The notes: generated by a model not told the origin, from the letters alone. A DNA stretch of 64,000 nt from Paragorgia papillata (GCA_035771165.1 JAWNZC010000322.1:434001-498000); one strand, 5' to 3'. Positions 52,101-57,000 are shown, counted from the stretch's first letter. Numbers and translations are program-made.

Positions 52101-53467
52101 TTTTATTATATAGTCTTAATATATACTGTAAAGAGGGATTTTCTGTACATTCACCGTACCTTCGTATATTTATATTAGAAGCTACTTCCTGTGAAGTGGA
52201 TGGCTTTGGAAAGTTTGGAACATGGTAGTTTTACTACTGCCAGCGATGTGTATGTATACCAGGCTTATACCTTACTATAAATTCAGTAACTGATATACCA
52301 CTTTAATAGAATCAGTACTCCGGAGATCACAGTGTGAGATCTTAGTAAATAATAGTAATTTAGGTGGTGACTCCATATAGTTTTGTTTAGTACTCTATTT
52401 TAAGAAATATCCACAAGTGTTGTGGAAACTTTAGTTTAAATATAATAGGAAACTTGACGTTCTTTTGTTTTAAACTAAAATGACACTATCACTATGTACA
52501 TGTATACACCATGTCTTAGCCTTTACCTGGTTGCCTACAAAAACTGTTTACTAATAAAAAACGTATTACGTTTTTATAAATTATCATGCACTTATATAAT
52601 TGTATGCTGTGCCACACCTTCGTTACTATAGATGGAGTTATGGAGTTCTTGTTTATGAAATAACAACACTTGGTAAGACATTTTAAAATAATACATATTG
52701 TAGCTATACATATATTATAACTGTAAAGAGGAAGAACTTAAATTTCTATTTCCATCTTCCGACCTCCGAATATCGAAATCCCACTCCTGACCTGAAACTT
52801 CTGAGTCGAGACTCCTGACTATAATAGGGACCCTTGACTTTCAAATTATCAACTCTACTGCGCGCATGTTCCAACTGTTCCCTCTCTACTATATACGGCC
52901 TGCGGTTTCAAGGTAAAACCTGCCTAAATAGCTAGCTATAGAGATCGAAATGTTATTTGGATGATTTATTCCATATTCAGTGTAATACTATATACGTCAC
53001 ACTATTTTAGGAGAAGAACCATATCCTAAAATCTCGCCTCATTATATCGTAACGCACGTGGGATCGGGACACCGAATGGAAAAACCACAACATTGTCCGG
53101 ATAAAGTGTAAGTAACCTTAATAAAATAAGTTTTCTGATTAGCTATAACATATTGAGCTTTGCAGGTGACGTCAAAGTCGCCATGTTGGGTGGCGACTTC
53201 AAAGTACCGACGTTTATTGAACCAAATAATGAATGATAATTATTTTGTTTATATGGATTTGCCATTCACCCAGCTTGGGAAAACGTGCAAGAGCTTATAA
53301 CAATAACGAATAAATTTAAAGAGATTAATTTGGTGCATTTTATGACGAGTGTCTGGTTAATGTATAGGTACACCATCGTGAGGAATTGCTGGAAAGTTGA
53401 CCCAGATGAAAGACCAACTTTTGAAGAAATTCACGAGGCTCTTTATGCCATGATTACTGATGACTAG
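18094..53467 (+). CDS. receptor tyrosine kinase with Cys-rich and WSC-like repeats (21 exons, 1,348 aa)
   Basis: Predicted type I receptor tyrosine kinase of the plasma membrane. It should bind an extracellular ligand and phosphorylate tyrosines inside the cell; the ligand is unknown. Domain order by residue: signal peptide 1-19; three two-exon cysteine-rich modules 29-533; four WSC-like modules 534-919; Ser/Thr/Pro stalk; transmembrane helix about 983-1003 followed by RRGKRKRR; kinase about 1070-1343. Kinase landmarks are all present: GEGQFG 1076-1081, Lys1101 in VAVK, Glu1118 of helix C, HRDLAARN with Asp1210, DFG 1228-1230, [22 protein letters not shown] and DERPTF. The kinase most resembles the FGFR/RET/Tie/PDGFR group. 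The chain ends nine residues after the last kinase helix, with no C-terminal tail. All 20 introns are GT-AG and every phase matches. Weakest junctions are the exon 13 acceptor and the exon 11 to 12 join. One gene is assumed; transcripts were not seen. Confidence 0.85.
18297..18330 (-). ncRNA. hammerhead-like motif, Penelope-tail type (intron 1)
   Basis: The minus strand reads CTGACGA, a short stem with GGGC/ACTC-like pairing, then GAAACGTTAG. This fits the hammerhead core CUGANGA...GAAA. The same motif occurs at 44824. Flanking stems I and III are not convincing, so it is a remnant. Confidence 0.4.
18427..18552. repeat. inverted repeat / foldback, intron 1
   Basis: Arms of about 55 bp (each contains TTAAAAAGTTACTGTTCA or its complement and GCTACTCTGGCTTT) surround a 15-bp loop. 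Probably a small MITE. Confidence 0.7.
18590..18850. repeat. ~62-bp tandem repeats with one inverted unit, intron 1
   Basis: Units with GATTGGCTAATTTTTTCGCA followed by TCTCATTATTGATTTGTTATTG recur three times between about 18690 and 18850. An inverted unit lies at 18575-18625. Long frames here on both strands reflect the repeat, not a gene. Confidence 0.75.
19294..19480. mobile_element. 187-bp palindromic MITE, intron 1
   Basis: Inverted arms of about 75 bp begin AACAAATAGATTCCATTTTG and contain ATGCACAGATGACGTCACAACG. A ~35-bp centre separates them. One arm also occurs alone at 4723-4800. Confidence 0.75.
19941..20172 (+). CDS. RTK exon 2: Cys-rich module 1, first half
   Basis: The acceptor is TTTCAG|TT. 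The exon encodes a [10 protein letters not shown] start, the motif [15 protein letters not shown] and a closing CVDTNW. The donor is AAAGG|GTATAG, phase 2. Its 3' end is duplicated in the following intron. Confidence 0.85.
20141..20421. repeat. duplication of the exon 2 3' end (20141-20224 and 20338-20421)
   Basis: The last 32 bases of exon 2 plus about 50 bases of intron recur at 20338-20421 with few changes. The copy is preceded by about 110 bp that match 18838-18950 in intron 1. In the copy the donor context is changed (AACGAGTATAG), so it is unlikely to be used for splicing. Confidence 0.75.
20480..20770 (-). pseudogene. C-terminal fragment of a retroelement polyprotein, intron 2
   Basis: The minus-strand frame has [16 protein letters not shown], then [12 protein letters not shown] and LFHKLCC. 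This pattern is familiar from the C-terminus of non-LTR-type retroelement proteins (YxxL...GxLGSW...LFRxLCC). The start is an ATG at 20770 only by chance. The rest of the element is missing. Confidence 0.55.
21131..21408 (+). CDS. RTK exon 3: Cys-rich module 1, second half
   Basis: The acceptor is CTTTTAG|T. The exon encodes [21 protein letters not shown], then a second repeat [11 protein letters not shown] ending with [11 protein letters not shown]. The donor is GCAG|GTACGT, phase 1. Confidence 0.88.
21409..22524. other. RTK intron 3, unremarkable
   Basis: Two short hairpins lie near 21915-21985 (AACCGCC...GGCGGT-like and ACCGCTAC...GTAGCGGT-like). I recognise no transposon protein. Frames at 21594-21897 lack any domain. 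Confidence 0.35.
22525..22738 (+). CDS. RTK exon 4: Cys-rich module 2, first half
   Basis: The acceptor is ATATTTAG|CC. The exon parallels exon 2: [32 protein letters not shown] and CVKTNW. The donor is CTCAG|GTATAG, phase 2. Confidence 0.88.
23190..23410. repeat. CTGCA/CCAAT minisatellite, intron 4
   Basis: Irregular repeats of CTGCACTGCA with interspersed CCAATCCAATC and CCACAATCTG. Overlapping 80-codon frames in all three + frames come from this array and are not genes. Confidence 0.85.
23484..23767 (+). CDS. RTK exon 5: Cys-rich module 2, second half
   Basis: The acceptor is GCTTTTAG|G. The exon parallels exon 3: [45 protein letters not shown]. The donor is GCAG|GTACGT, phase 1. The frame stays open through the exon. 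Confidence 0.88.
24784..25367 (+). pseudogene. Penelope-like element, GIY-YIG endonuclease part, intron 5
   Basis: The frame encodes [19 protein letters not shown] and [16 protein letters not shown], the signature of the C-terminal GIY-YIG-type endonuclease of Penelope-like retroelements. Just before it is [16 protein letters not shown], from the linker. A frameshift near 25240 separates the last part ([17 protein letters not shown]). The reverse transcriptase is missing upstream, so it is 5'-truncated. Confidence 0.85.
25536..25568 (+). ncRNA. hammerhead-like motif in Penelope 3' tail, intron 5
   Basis: CTGATGA, then a stem II GTTAC/GTAAC with loop GTGTA, then GAAACGTTAG. Penelope-like elements are known to carry hammerhead motifs. 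TATTTAT upstream can pair with GTAAATA downstream, but stem III is not evident, so activity is doubtful. Confidence 0.5.
26575..26775. mobile_element. ~200-bp MITE, intron 5
   Basis: Inverted arms contain AATTGGTTGTCTCAGATTCAT and its complement. The outer ends begin CACTGTAAAAA on the left and end GCTGCAGTG on the right. No exact target duplication is visible. Confidence 0.6.
27247..27469 (+). CDS. RTK exon 6: Cys-rich module 3, first half
   Basis: The acceptor is ATATTTAG|TC. The exon encodes [29 protein letters not shown] and HKENW. The Cys that precedes this last motif in exons 2 and 4 is absent. The donor is AACAG|GTATGT, phase 2. Confidence 0.85.
27658..27687 (-). ncRNA. hammerhead-like motif, intron 6
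   Basis: The minus strand reads CTGAAGA, TAGCTTTGGCGT, GAAACTCTGG. This suits the hammerhead core with A at variable position 7. A close relative is at 29279. Probably a Penelope-derived remnant. Confidence 0.4.
28098..29298 (+). pseudogene. internally deleted Penelope-like element, intron 6
   Basis: The first frame (28098-28376) ends with [18 protein letters not shown], an N-terminal Penelope-like segment. After about 28400 comes linker sequence ([19 protein letters not shown] in one frame), then the 28789-29298 frame with [31 protein letters not shown] and [12 protein letters not shown], the GIY-YIG endonuclease. The intervening reverse transcriptase is absent, so an internal deletion at about 28380-28420 is inferred. 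A CACACCGCCATCAACC minisatellite is embedded near the end. Confidence 0.8.
29279..29301 (+). ncRNA. hammerhead-like motif at Penelope 3' end
   Basis: CTGAAGA, then CGC-CCA-GCG stem II, then TGAAAC, overlapping the last codons of the Penelope-like frame. Confidence 0.45.
29753..29907. repeat. 155-bp near-perfect palindrome, intron 6
   Basis: Arms run from ATCGCATGGGGCCGCGGAAA through TTTCACGAGTGTTTTCAAAAT and back, around a ~40-bp centre. This is a foldback/MITE. Confidence 0.8.
30383..30787. mobile_element. ~400-bp MITE with GACCCGTTTACACTA ends, intron 6
   Basis: The left end is TAGACCCGTTTACACTA and the right end TAGTGTAAACGGGGTCTA. The interior has repeated TTCGGATTC/CCGGATTCG motifs. 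Such ends are typical of PIF/Harbinger-like MITEs (inference). Confidence 0.7.
31205..31480. repeat. dispersed repeat (copy also at 46645-46970), intron 6
   Basis: TTTATTATATGGCA, TGATTGGTTGCTGACG, TATGAAAATTGTTAATGCCC and the following ~150 bp are shared by both loci with moderate divergence. The downstream AACCTCG...GTCTTTACGGTAAAATAT tract is also shared. Confidence 0.7.
31549..31820. repeat. direct duplication abutting exon 7
   Basis: The block AGCAAGACCTCnGTTTAATATTTTAGTTAC... to ...CAACAATGTACTnAGCAATAATTTA occurs at 31547-31650 and 31719-31820. The second copy ends 18 bp before the exon 7 acceptor. Confidence 0.75.
31840..32123 (+). CDS. RTK exon 7: Cys-rich module 3, second half
   Basis: The acceptor is TATTTCAG|T. 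The exon encodes [34 protein letters not shown] and [11 protein letters not shown]. The first Cys pair has become CW in this copy. The donor is GCAG|GTAAGC, phase 1. The correct frame is not the longest one here. Confidence 0.88.
32320..32430. repeat. hairpin repeat, intron 7
   Basis: TTTTCCTGTGCATGTTGATG and CATCAACATGCACGGGAAAA are inverted around a ~70-bp centre that also folds (AAGACAAAGGA/TTTGTCTT). Confidence 0.7.
32570..32760. repeat. GTTAACAGCTAACAGA minisatellite, intron 7
   Basis: About ten imperfect units of 14-17 bp. Confidence 0.85.
33048..33347 (+). CDS. RTK exon 8: WSC-like module 1
   Basis: The acceptor is TTTAACAG|CA. The exon encodes [61 protein letters not shown]. The CF...KC...FAV.DGG.C layout resembles WSC/Apple-like modules and is repeated in exons 9-11. 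The donor is AAAAG|GTATGG, phase 1. Confidence 0.85.
33380..33446. repeat. (TA)n microsatellite, intron 8
   Basis: TA dinucleotides with a few interruptions, running directly into the retrozyme dimer. Confidence 0.9.
33454..33496 (-). ncRNA. type I hammerhead ribozyme, intact copy
   Basis: Minus-strand order: stem I CUACA (pairs with UGUAG), core CUGAUGA, stem II GCUG/CAGC with loop UUGUA, GAAA, two-base-pair stem III CA/UG with loop CCG, then cleavage triplet GUC and stem I UGUAG. All core positions match the consensus. Predicted cleavage falls between + positions 33459 and 33458. Confidence 0.85.
33730..33772 (-). ncRNA. type I hammerhead ribozyme, second copy with stem II change
   Basis: Same as the 33454 copy except that stem II reads GCUG/CAGA, replacing the C that closes the stem next to GAAA. 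This should weaken the ribozyme. The predicted cleavage site is exactly 276 nt from that of the other copy. Confidence 0.8.
34006..34091. repeat. hairpin repeat, intron 8
   Basis: GGTTACTTCATTAAAATTTTA and its complement at 34071-34091 flank a ~40-bp loop. Confidence 0.75.
34141..34193. repeat. (TA)n microsatellite, intron 8
   Basis: Uninterrupted TA dinucleotides. Confidence 0.9.
34500..34569. repeat. (CACTT)n/(CATTT)n pentanucleotide repeat, intron 8
   Basis: A CACTT tract changes abruptly to CATTT at about 34530. Confidence 0.9.
34662..34866. mobile_element. ~200-bp MITE, intron 8
   Basis: Inverted arms contain CACTTTTCACCA...GTTC and GAACTTTGAACTTCCC (and complements) around a short centre. 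Confidence 0.7.
35081..35275. repeat. (CACTT/CACTG)n pentanucleotide array, intron 8
   Basis: About 39 pentamers alternate in blocks of TTCAC and TGCAC. It lies 80 bp upstream of exon 9, and the long frames across it are artefacts. Confidence 0.9.
35356..35640 (+). CDS. RTK exon 9: WSC-like module 2
   Basis: The acceptor is GCTCTTTAG|AT. The exon encodes [71 protein letters not shown]. The donor is AAAAG|GTACAC, phase 1. Nearly identical to exon 10 in its 3' half. Confidence 0.88.
35798..36146. mobile_element. Tc1/mariner-type MITE (CACACGTAAAAA family), copy 2, intron 9
   Basis: Same family as 6406-6749 but reversed. The ends are CACACGTAAAAAT and TTTTTACGTGTG. TA follows on the right, but the left flank is GT, so one target base has mutated. 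Confidence 0.72.
36361..36645 (+). CDS. RTK exon 10: WSC-like module 3
   Basis: The acceptor is GTTCTTTAG|AT. The exon encodes [59 protein letters not shown]. The donor is AAAAG|GTACTC, phase 1. The intron that follows is only 83 bp. Confidence 0.88.
36729..37016 (+). CDS. RTK exon 11: WSC-like module 4
   Basis: The acceptor is GTTCTTTAG|AT. The exon encodes [25 protein letters not shown] and [16 protein letters not shown]. It is one codon longer than exons 9 and 10. The donor is AAAAG|GTGCAC, phase 1. Confidence 0.87.
37026..37094. repeat. (GAAC)n microsatellite, intron 11
   Basis: About 17 units starting 10 bp after the exon 11 donor. Read through in frame it would encode NERT repeats. 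Confidence 0.9.
37170..37462 (+). CDS. RTK exon 12: stalk and transmembrane helix
   Basis: The acceptor is AATTCTAG|GG. The exon encodes a Ser/Thr/Pro-rich stalk, the helix [20 protein letters not shown], then [12 protein letters not shown] as stop-transfer. The donor is TACAG|GTAACT, phase 0. An in-frame donor-like CCG|GTAAAA at 37246 could shorten it. Confidence 0.82.
37556..37712. repeat. (ATC)n trinucleotide repeat, intron 12
   Basis: Imperfect ATC/ATT trinucleotides. A Met-rich minus-strand frame over it is an artefact. Confidence 0.9.
37767..37848 (+). CDS. RTK exon 13: juxtamembrane segment
   Basis: The acceptor TTCATGAG|AT is the only nearby one that keeps the frame open; the stronger-looking ATTACAG|AC 17 bp on would hit a stop. 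It encodes [20 protein letters not shown]. The donor is ACTG|GTAAGT, phase 1. Confidence 0.6.
38026..38726. mobile_element. 701-bp MITE with AGCATGT target duplication, intron 13
   Basis: The ends are CACAGGGAGCCCATC and its complement. Inner inverted arms include GCCAAAAAGCGCG and TCGAAAGACGCGCG. AGCATGT flanks both sides (38019-38025, 38727-38733). A purine-rich GGAAAAA/GGGAAAGG tract and ATAG-type frames inside encode nothing recognisable. Confidence 0.75.
38802..38981 (+). CDS. RTK exon 14: kinase N-lobe, glycine loop and catalytic lysine
   Basis: The acceptor is TATTTTAG|AT. The exon encodes [20 protein letters not shown], then GIVKQG and VAVKMLK. The donor is AAAC|GTAAGA, phase 1. Confidence 0.9.
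39203..39275 (+). repeat. tRNA-derived SINE-like fragment, intron 14
   Basis: AGTGGCTCAATGGTTAGAGC matches a tRNA D arm and A box, followed by CGTCCGGCTAGTACTCGAAA as anticodon arm. The B box is degraded (GTGGTTTGAGTGC). A tRNA-derived SINE head or decayed tRNA. Confidence 0.6.
39568..39681 (+). CDS. RTK exon 15: kinase helix C
   Basis: The acceptor is TTTTTCAG|AT. The exon encodes [15 protein letters not shown] (with the salt-bridge Glu) and [12 protein letters not shown]. The donor is ACTG|GTAAGC, phase 1. Confidence 0.9.
39728..39777. repeat. 50-bp hairpin next to (TA)n, intron 15
   Basis: AGTTTAAGTGGGCTTACCTC pairs with GAGGTAAGCTCACTTAAACT across a short loop. Confidence 0.75.
39854..39897 (+). 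mobile_element. Helentron-like (HINE) 5' terminus, intron 15
   Basis: TTACTCGGGCCATCTATGGT and GAGTCTAGGTTTCGGC match the 5' end of copy A (17894 reversed) and partly copy B (56469). Confidence 0.5.
39900..40545. repeat. large dispersed repeat R1, left block (also 57123-57655)
   Basis: The block from ATATATACTTCTCCAAATCA to the GAATTTCCGATTTCAT region is shared almost base for base with 57123-57655. It includes AGCAGAAGGCCCT and GTTGAAAGCAAGTAAAACCC, and sequence related to these is inverted at 44520-44660. R1 may therefore be a several-kb transposon with long inverted ends. It encodes nothing I recognise. Confidence 0.7.
40573..41373. mobile_element. 801-bp Tc1/mariner-type element with ~210-bp inverted repeats, intron 15
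   Basis: The ends CCGGGTGGCGCAAAAAAATG are inverted at 41354-41373. The arms match nearly perfectly through CTACATTGAGTGTAAACGCC to about 40800 and 41162. TA flanks both sides inside a TA microsatellite. The central ~360 bp has no convincing transposase. Confidence 0.85.
42250..43330. repeat. large dispersed repeat R1, middle block (also 59630-60475)
   Basis: Shared features are GCGAGGGGTTGTTGCGTT, GTTGAAGGCTGACAAACAAG, GTAAACGTTGCTGCTGATAA, GAAAATCAAGAGGGGATTC and AGGAAAAAAGGTTTAAGTTT, in the same order at 59630-60475 with small indels. The short piece at 42359-42480 is also present at 57650-57780. Confidence 0.75.
43331..44520. other. intron 15 sequence without recognisable gene
   Basis: AT-rich sequence with no open frame above 60 codons of note. 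It probably belongs to the R1 interior. Confidence 0.35.
44520..44660. repeat. R1-related inverted block, intron 15
   Basis: Reverse-complemented, this contains GCAGAAGGCCTACTC and ATGTTGAAAGCAAGTAAACT, related to 40180-40270. It may be the right inverted end of R1. Confidence 0.5.
44824..44848 (+). ncRNA. hammerhead-like motif, intron 15
   Basis: CTGACGA, stem II GGGC/GCTC with tetraloop CTTC, GAAAC. Same family as 18297-18330. Only the core and stem II are convincing. Confidence 0.4.
45094..45281 (+). CDS. RTK exon 16: kinase hinge and helices D-E
   Basis: The acceptor is ATTTTACAG|AA. The exon encodes [19 protein letters not shown], a short acidic/Ser kinase insert ([10 protein letters not shown]), and [15 protein letters not shown]. 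The donor is TTAAG|GTATAT, phase 0. Confidence 0.9.
45427..45608. mobile_element. 182-bp MITE, intron 16
   Basis: The arms are CATCAAAATGACGCGTTCTG...AACATCAGGCTAA and their complement. The outer CATCA/TGATG ends abut unique sequence, and the target duplication is unclear. Confidence 0.7.
46645..47100. repeat. dispersed repeat, second copy of 31205-31480, intron 16
   Basis: See 31205. This copy includes TTTATTATATGGCACGAAAT and the AACCTCG.CATTCGGTCGTCTTTACGG tract. Confidence 0.65.
47602..47724 (+). CDS. RTK exon 17: kinase catalytic loop and DFG
   Basis: The acceptor is TTTATTTAG|AT, phase 0. The exon encodes [14 protein letters not shown] and [21 protein letters not shown] single activation-loop tyrosine is visible. 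The donor is AGCAG|GTAAAT. Confidence 0.92.
47830..47901. repeat. (TTTTG)n tract, probable LINE-A tail
   Basis: On the minus strand this is an A-rich CAAAA repeat directly after the LINE-A reading frame, as expected for a LINE 3' tail. Confidence 0.75.
48406..49585 (-). pseudogene. LINE-B: CR1/Jockey-like reverse transcriptase nested in LINE-A
   Basis: A single long frame (about 49570 to 48575) holds [20 protein letters not shown], the catalytic [25 protein letters not shown] and [18 protein letters not shown], all typical of the C-terminal half of a CR1/Jockey-type reverse transcriptase. It ends with a TATTC-repeat tail at 48406-48430. The 5' half is truncated. It shares orientation with LINE-A and interrupts its C-terminal coding region, so it is younger. 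Confidence 0.87.
49947..50470. mobile_element. 524-bp hAT MITE with 8-bp target duplication CTTCGAAG
   Basis: Terminal inverted repeats TAGTGGTGTGCG and TAGAGGTGTGCG (reversed on the right) are flanked by CTTCGAAG on both sides (49939-49946, 50471-50478). An 8-bp duplication and these ends are hallmarks of hAT. The interior is rich in CCGATCCGAAT subrepeats. It splits the LINE-A reverse transcriptase. Confidence 0.9.
52179..52249 (+). CDS. RTK exon 18: kinase activation segment end
   Basis: The acceptor is TATATTAG|AA. The exon encodes [20 protein letters not shown] and SDV. The donor is GATGT|GTATGT, phase 2. Confidence 0.9.
52632..52672 (+). CDS. RTK exon 19: kinase helix F
   Basis: A 41-nt micro-exon. 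The acceptor is ACTATAG|A; it encodes [13 protein letters not shown]; the donor is CTTG|GTAAGA, phase 1. Confidence 0.88.
53011..53107 (+). CDS. RTK exon 20: kinase helices G region
   Basis: The acceptor is TATTTTAG|GA. It encodes [20 protein letters not shown] and [10 protein letters not shown]. The donor is AAAGT|GTAAGT, phase 2. Confidence 0.9.
53368..53467 (+). CDS. RTK exon 21: kinase C-terminal helix and stop
   Basis: The acceptor is ATGTATAG|G. It encodes [20 protein letters not shown] and a last helix ending AMITDD, then TAG at 53465-53467. No tail follows the kinase domain. Confidence 0.9.
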
Positions 53468-53618
53468 CTAGTACACGTTGAGAAAATACATGTTCTTGTT
53501 GACCGAATTCAGTATGATTTTTTGGAAGTTAGTTGACATATTCTTAATTTGATATCTCATATAGCAGTTATGGTGGGATGATCTTGTTTGTCTATTGTTT
53601 TGAAGAGCTGGTAGTTAA

Positions 53619-53624
53619 AATAAA
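53619..53624 (+). promoter_or_regulatory. polyadenylation signal of the RTK gene
   Basis: AATAAA lies 152 bp after the stop codon, the first canonical hexamer downstream, which gives a short 3' UTR. Confidence 0.6.
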
Positions 53625-53710
53625 AGTCAAAATGAGCTATCATAGACTCTCAAAAGAAAAAGAAAAGCCATACACAAGATTTGGATCTATATACAGTTTA
53701 TTATGAAAAG

Positions 53711-54177
53711 CAGGGGCGGATCAAGCTTTAGCGGGGCCCCTGGCACATTAGTAGCTGACTCACATCTGCCCCCACCCCCCTCCCCGAAGTCAGAAAGAGA
53801 CTAGAAAAATCGGAGACAATTAACAAAAAAAAATGGGAATAGCAACCAGCTCTCAGCTGCGAATAGCTACGTTGTAAGAATGTTTGTGTTTATATCTATG
53901 GTACTCAACCTACATTTCTGGAACCCTGGTTCTATTTCTAAGATATTTACAAACAATGATTTTAAACTTTAGATTGAAAATTAAATAGATTTACAAGTTT
54001 CTTATAGCAATAGGTTTTGGAGTGATTCTGAAATATTTTCCCTCTTCTTATAAGTTGTAATGTATGATAAAACTTAATTAAATTAAAACCAAAAGTCCCC
54101 CAAAAATCTGCGGGCCCCTCCGAAAGCGCGGAACCCCTGCCACTTGCCCAAAATGCTCTCCCCTTGATCCGTCACTG
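53711..54177. mobile_element. 467-bp hAT MITE with 8-bp target duplication ATGAAAAG
   Basis: The ends are CAGGGGCGGATCAAG and CTTGATCCGTCACTG. ATGAAAAG flanks both sides (53703-53710, 54178-54185). Non-coding. It sits about 90 bp past the kinase polyadenylation signal. Confidence 0.9.
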
Positions 54178-54185
54178 ATGAAAAG

Positions 54186-56300
54186 TGTAAAAAGTGTAAG
54201 AACAATTTGAATAAACGCATATTAAAACAACAAAGCAGAAACTTTAAAATAAAGCAAAATTCCAGTAATAGTGAAAAAGGCTGGCTGGTAAATTAACGAA
54301 CTTCTAAATAAAAAATCTAAGACTACTCAGTATACATAAGACAAAGATATTGTGGATACATTTAACGAATGTATTTCAACAATCCAGGGCATGCCGTTGC
54401 ATGAGCATGCGTTTTTATTTATCCATTGATGGAATTCTATATATATTTCTAATTAAATTTAATCAACTGGTAGTTTGAATACAATAGCAGACAAAGAGTA
54501 TGTCCGAGGCCGCCTGTGGTGACAACGCGGGCTATCGCCCGATCAGTGCAGGTCATGACCATCAGGTGATCGGTTTTCTCAATGACAAGTTGTTAATACT
54601 TTGACTTGTCTGCTGACCAACAGTAAGGCGGAATTGGACCATTTTCATGCAAAAACATTCAAATACATACAATAAACCCATGGAATATATAGCTTGCATG
54701 TATGCGCAGTTAAAAGCGCCGTTGCGTCAAACTGCATTCCTCGAGATTGGGCACCAAGATTGGCCAATTCCTGGCCTTGTTAAATACTTTTGTGAGCAAG
54801 TACAAAATTATGTAGTTCAGTGCTGATTCTGACCATGACTAAAAGACAAACTGGCTGAAATCGATCGCAGTCTGGTTGTAATATATGGCAGTACCGCAGT
54901 GCATGGTATGGTGTTGTCGGATTGCTCAGCAAGTTGAAAACCTGATGTAGATGTTACGTATACCCAATTCCTACAAACTGCTATGTTACAAAACGTCATA
55001 AACCTGAACAGATAGACATCCAAAAGTTTTTACAAATCCAGATCGATTTCGTTACATATATAGCTCGGCAAAGAGATCTGGGCAAGAGACAAAGAAACGC
55101 AAGTAAATTTAGGCGAGGCTTCTTTTGAAGCGGCAACAGCGTTTTCTGTTTCCGGTTATGGTTAGGGTACGAGCTCGAGATTGGCATTCTGCTAGATATG
55201 TCATTCAGTTCGTTAAATTGAAAATTAAATTTTAGCAGCGCACAACCTTTCAACTTTCTTCAGTTGCGTTAACTGTTTCGTAAAAATAAAGAGTTACTTT
55301 TTATTGCCTATTAATTCTGTCAGTGCATGTACAAAAATAGGTACGCAATGCGTACATGTGACTACCGCTGTTGGGCACAGAAAGAGATATAGACATGCAT
55401 GAAAATGTGTGAAAAGCACACAGACCCACCAAAAAATTATGGGTATTTTATATCAGTATTGCTAATTTGAACATGGCACATACTATACATACATCTTTAC
55501 TGGCTGCTTCCAAAACATAACATATTGGCATTATAAACATGCCCCCAAGTTTCACGTGAAGGGACTGACTTGTAAAATTCAGATTTTTGTACGAAGCCCT
55601 GATAGCTTATCTGGTGGATAAACCCTAGCTAGAGAACCACTCTAGTGGTGCTATGAACAACCCAATTTAACTTTTATCTTCTGAACAGCACTATCAGATA
55701 CATAACTATTCAGTGGATACAATTTAAATTAGGTTCAAAGCATGATTAGTGAGTTCTTTAGCTAGGACTAGTAAGCTATCTGGGCTTCGTATACAACTCA
55801 CCCCAGATCATCAACATTGTGTTCCAAAACAACATTTTACCTGTCATAAATATGCTGTGGCATTCAAGTGTAATGCACATCACTAAAATTTTGTGATTCT
55901 GCTAGTATTTTAAATAAGACAGTACAACAATACTCAGTATTGTAGTTTCAACAGATAATATATTTCTTCATTTCAATGCTTTCAACATATTCAAGGCTTT
56001 AAGTTTCCCAACAGTTCACAATAGCTTCTCAACAATTTATCAAAATGTACAATTGAGTGACAATTGAATGACACTTAGACACTAGATCATAGAATATTTT
56101 AGTACTTTCATAAGAGTCAGACTTCTGGTGTATCTACTATTCTGTGATCAGACCGCTGTAGCAGCTCTGGTGTGTACAAACTTTGGTTTCTTAATTTCAA
56201 TATACAAGATATTGAACAACACCTAAAACAAGTAAACAAAGCACCAAGTCAAGGTTTAGAGATATGGTCTGGAAACTCGGCAAACTTCAAAGCACCTATA
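54186..56300. other. unannotated stretch
   Basis: No gene recognised. ATAGGTACGCAATGCGTACATG near 55337 resembles, reversed, a segment near 7675 and may be a shared repeat. Frames at 54817-55253 have no domain. Confidence 0.3.
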
Positions 56301-56367
56301 ATGAGCTGTGATTTTATGTTGAACCGTACCTTACACCGCACAGGCTACGCGAAGCTTTCAGAAATCA

Positions 56368-56401
56368 GTAGCCCGAGTGAACGCCTGAGAAGGCGTCTTG
56401 T
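56368..56401 (+). mobile_element. Helentron-like (HINE) 3' terminus, solo
   Basis: AGTAGCCCGAGTGAACGCCT followed by GAGAAGGCGTCTTGT, the same terminus as copy B about 600 bp downstream. The 5' end of this copy was not located. Confidence 0.55.
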
Positions 56402-56468
56402 TAATATTTAAATAGCACGGTTGAGTGATTGAACTGAACTGAAACGTTGCTATTGGATAATTCGTTCA

Positions 56469-57000
56469 TTACTCGGGTCTAAGTTTCGGCTCCGTTATTA
56501 TTATTTTTATTATTATTATTTTTTGTCTATGTTTCGAAATGGCAATCATTACATCATCCCATCAGGCCTTGCGCGGCTGATGATGCGCGCTAAATGCTAA
56601 TCTTCATGTTTTCTTTCTTCGCTTTCCTGAATCCTGATGTTTGATCAAGTTGTTTGAAGTCAAGTGTTCTTTCTTGGACGTGTTCAGTGTGTTCACAGAC
56701 CTAGCTATTGTTCAGTAATGTCGCTGTCAGGTATCTTGATCTTGTATACGTTTACAATCGCTGATTAAACATGATCGTGCTGTGTTGATATTTAACACCA
56801 GAAGGGACTCGACATATGAACGCTGTGTGGAAATACGTTAAACACAGGCAATCGTGTTTTGTGTATTGCGAATCGTTTTCTATCGGAGAATTAGATTGTG
56901 TTTTGACTGTTTTCTGTGACCAATGATGTTTAGACTTTTATAGGTAATTGCAGCTACGAGTTTGCAGTAGCCCGAGTGAACGCCTGACCAGGCGTCTTGT
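56469..57000 (+). mobile_element. Helentron-like non-autonomous element (HINE), copy B
   Basis: Begins TTACTCGGGTCTAAGTTTCG and ends GTAGCCCGAGTGAACGCCTG then ACCAGGCGTCTTGT. The interior matches copy A (17220-17894, reversed), including GTCAAGTGTTCTTTCTTGGA-like and CTGTGTGGAAATACGTTAAA-like stretches. Subterminal inverted repeats and a 3' hairpin as in copy A. Confidence 0.65.
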
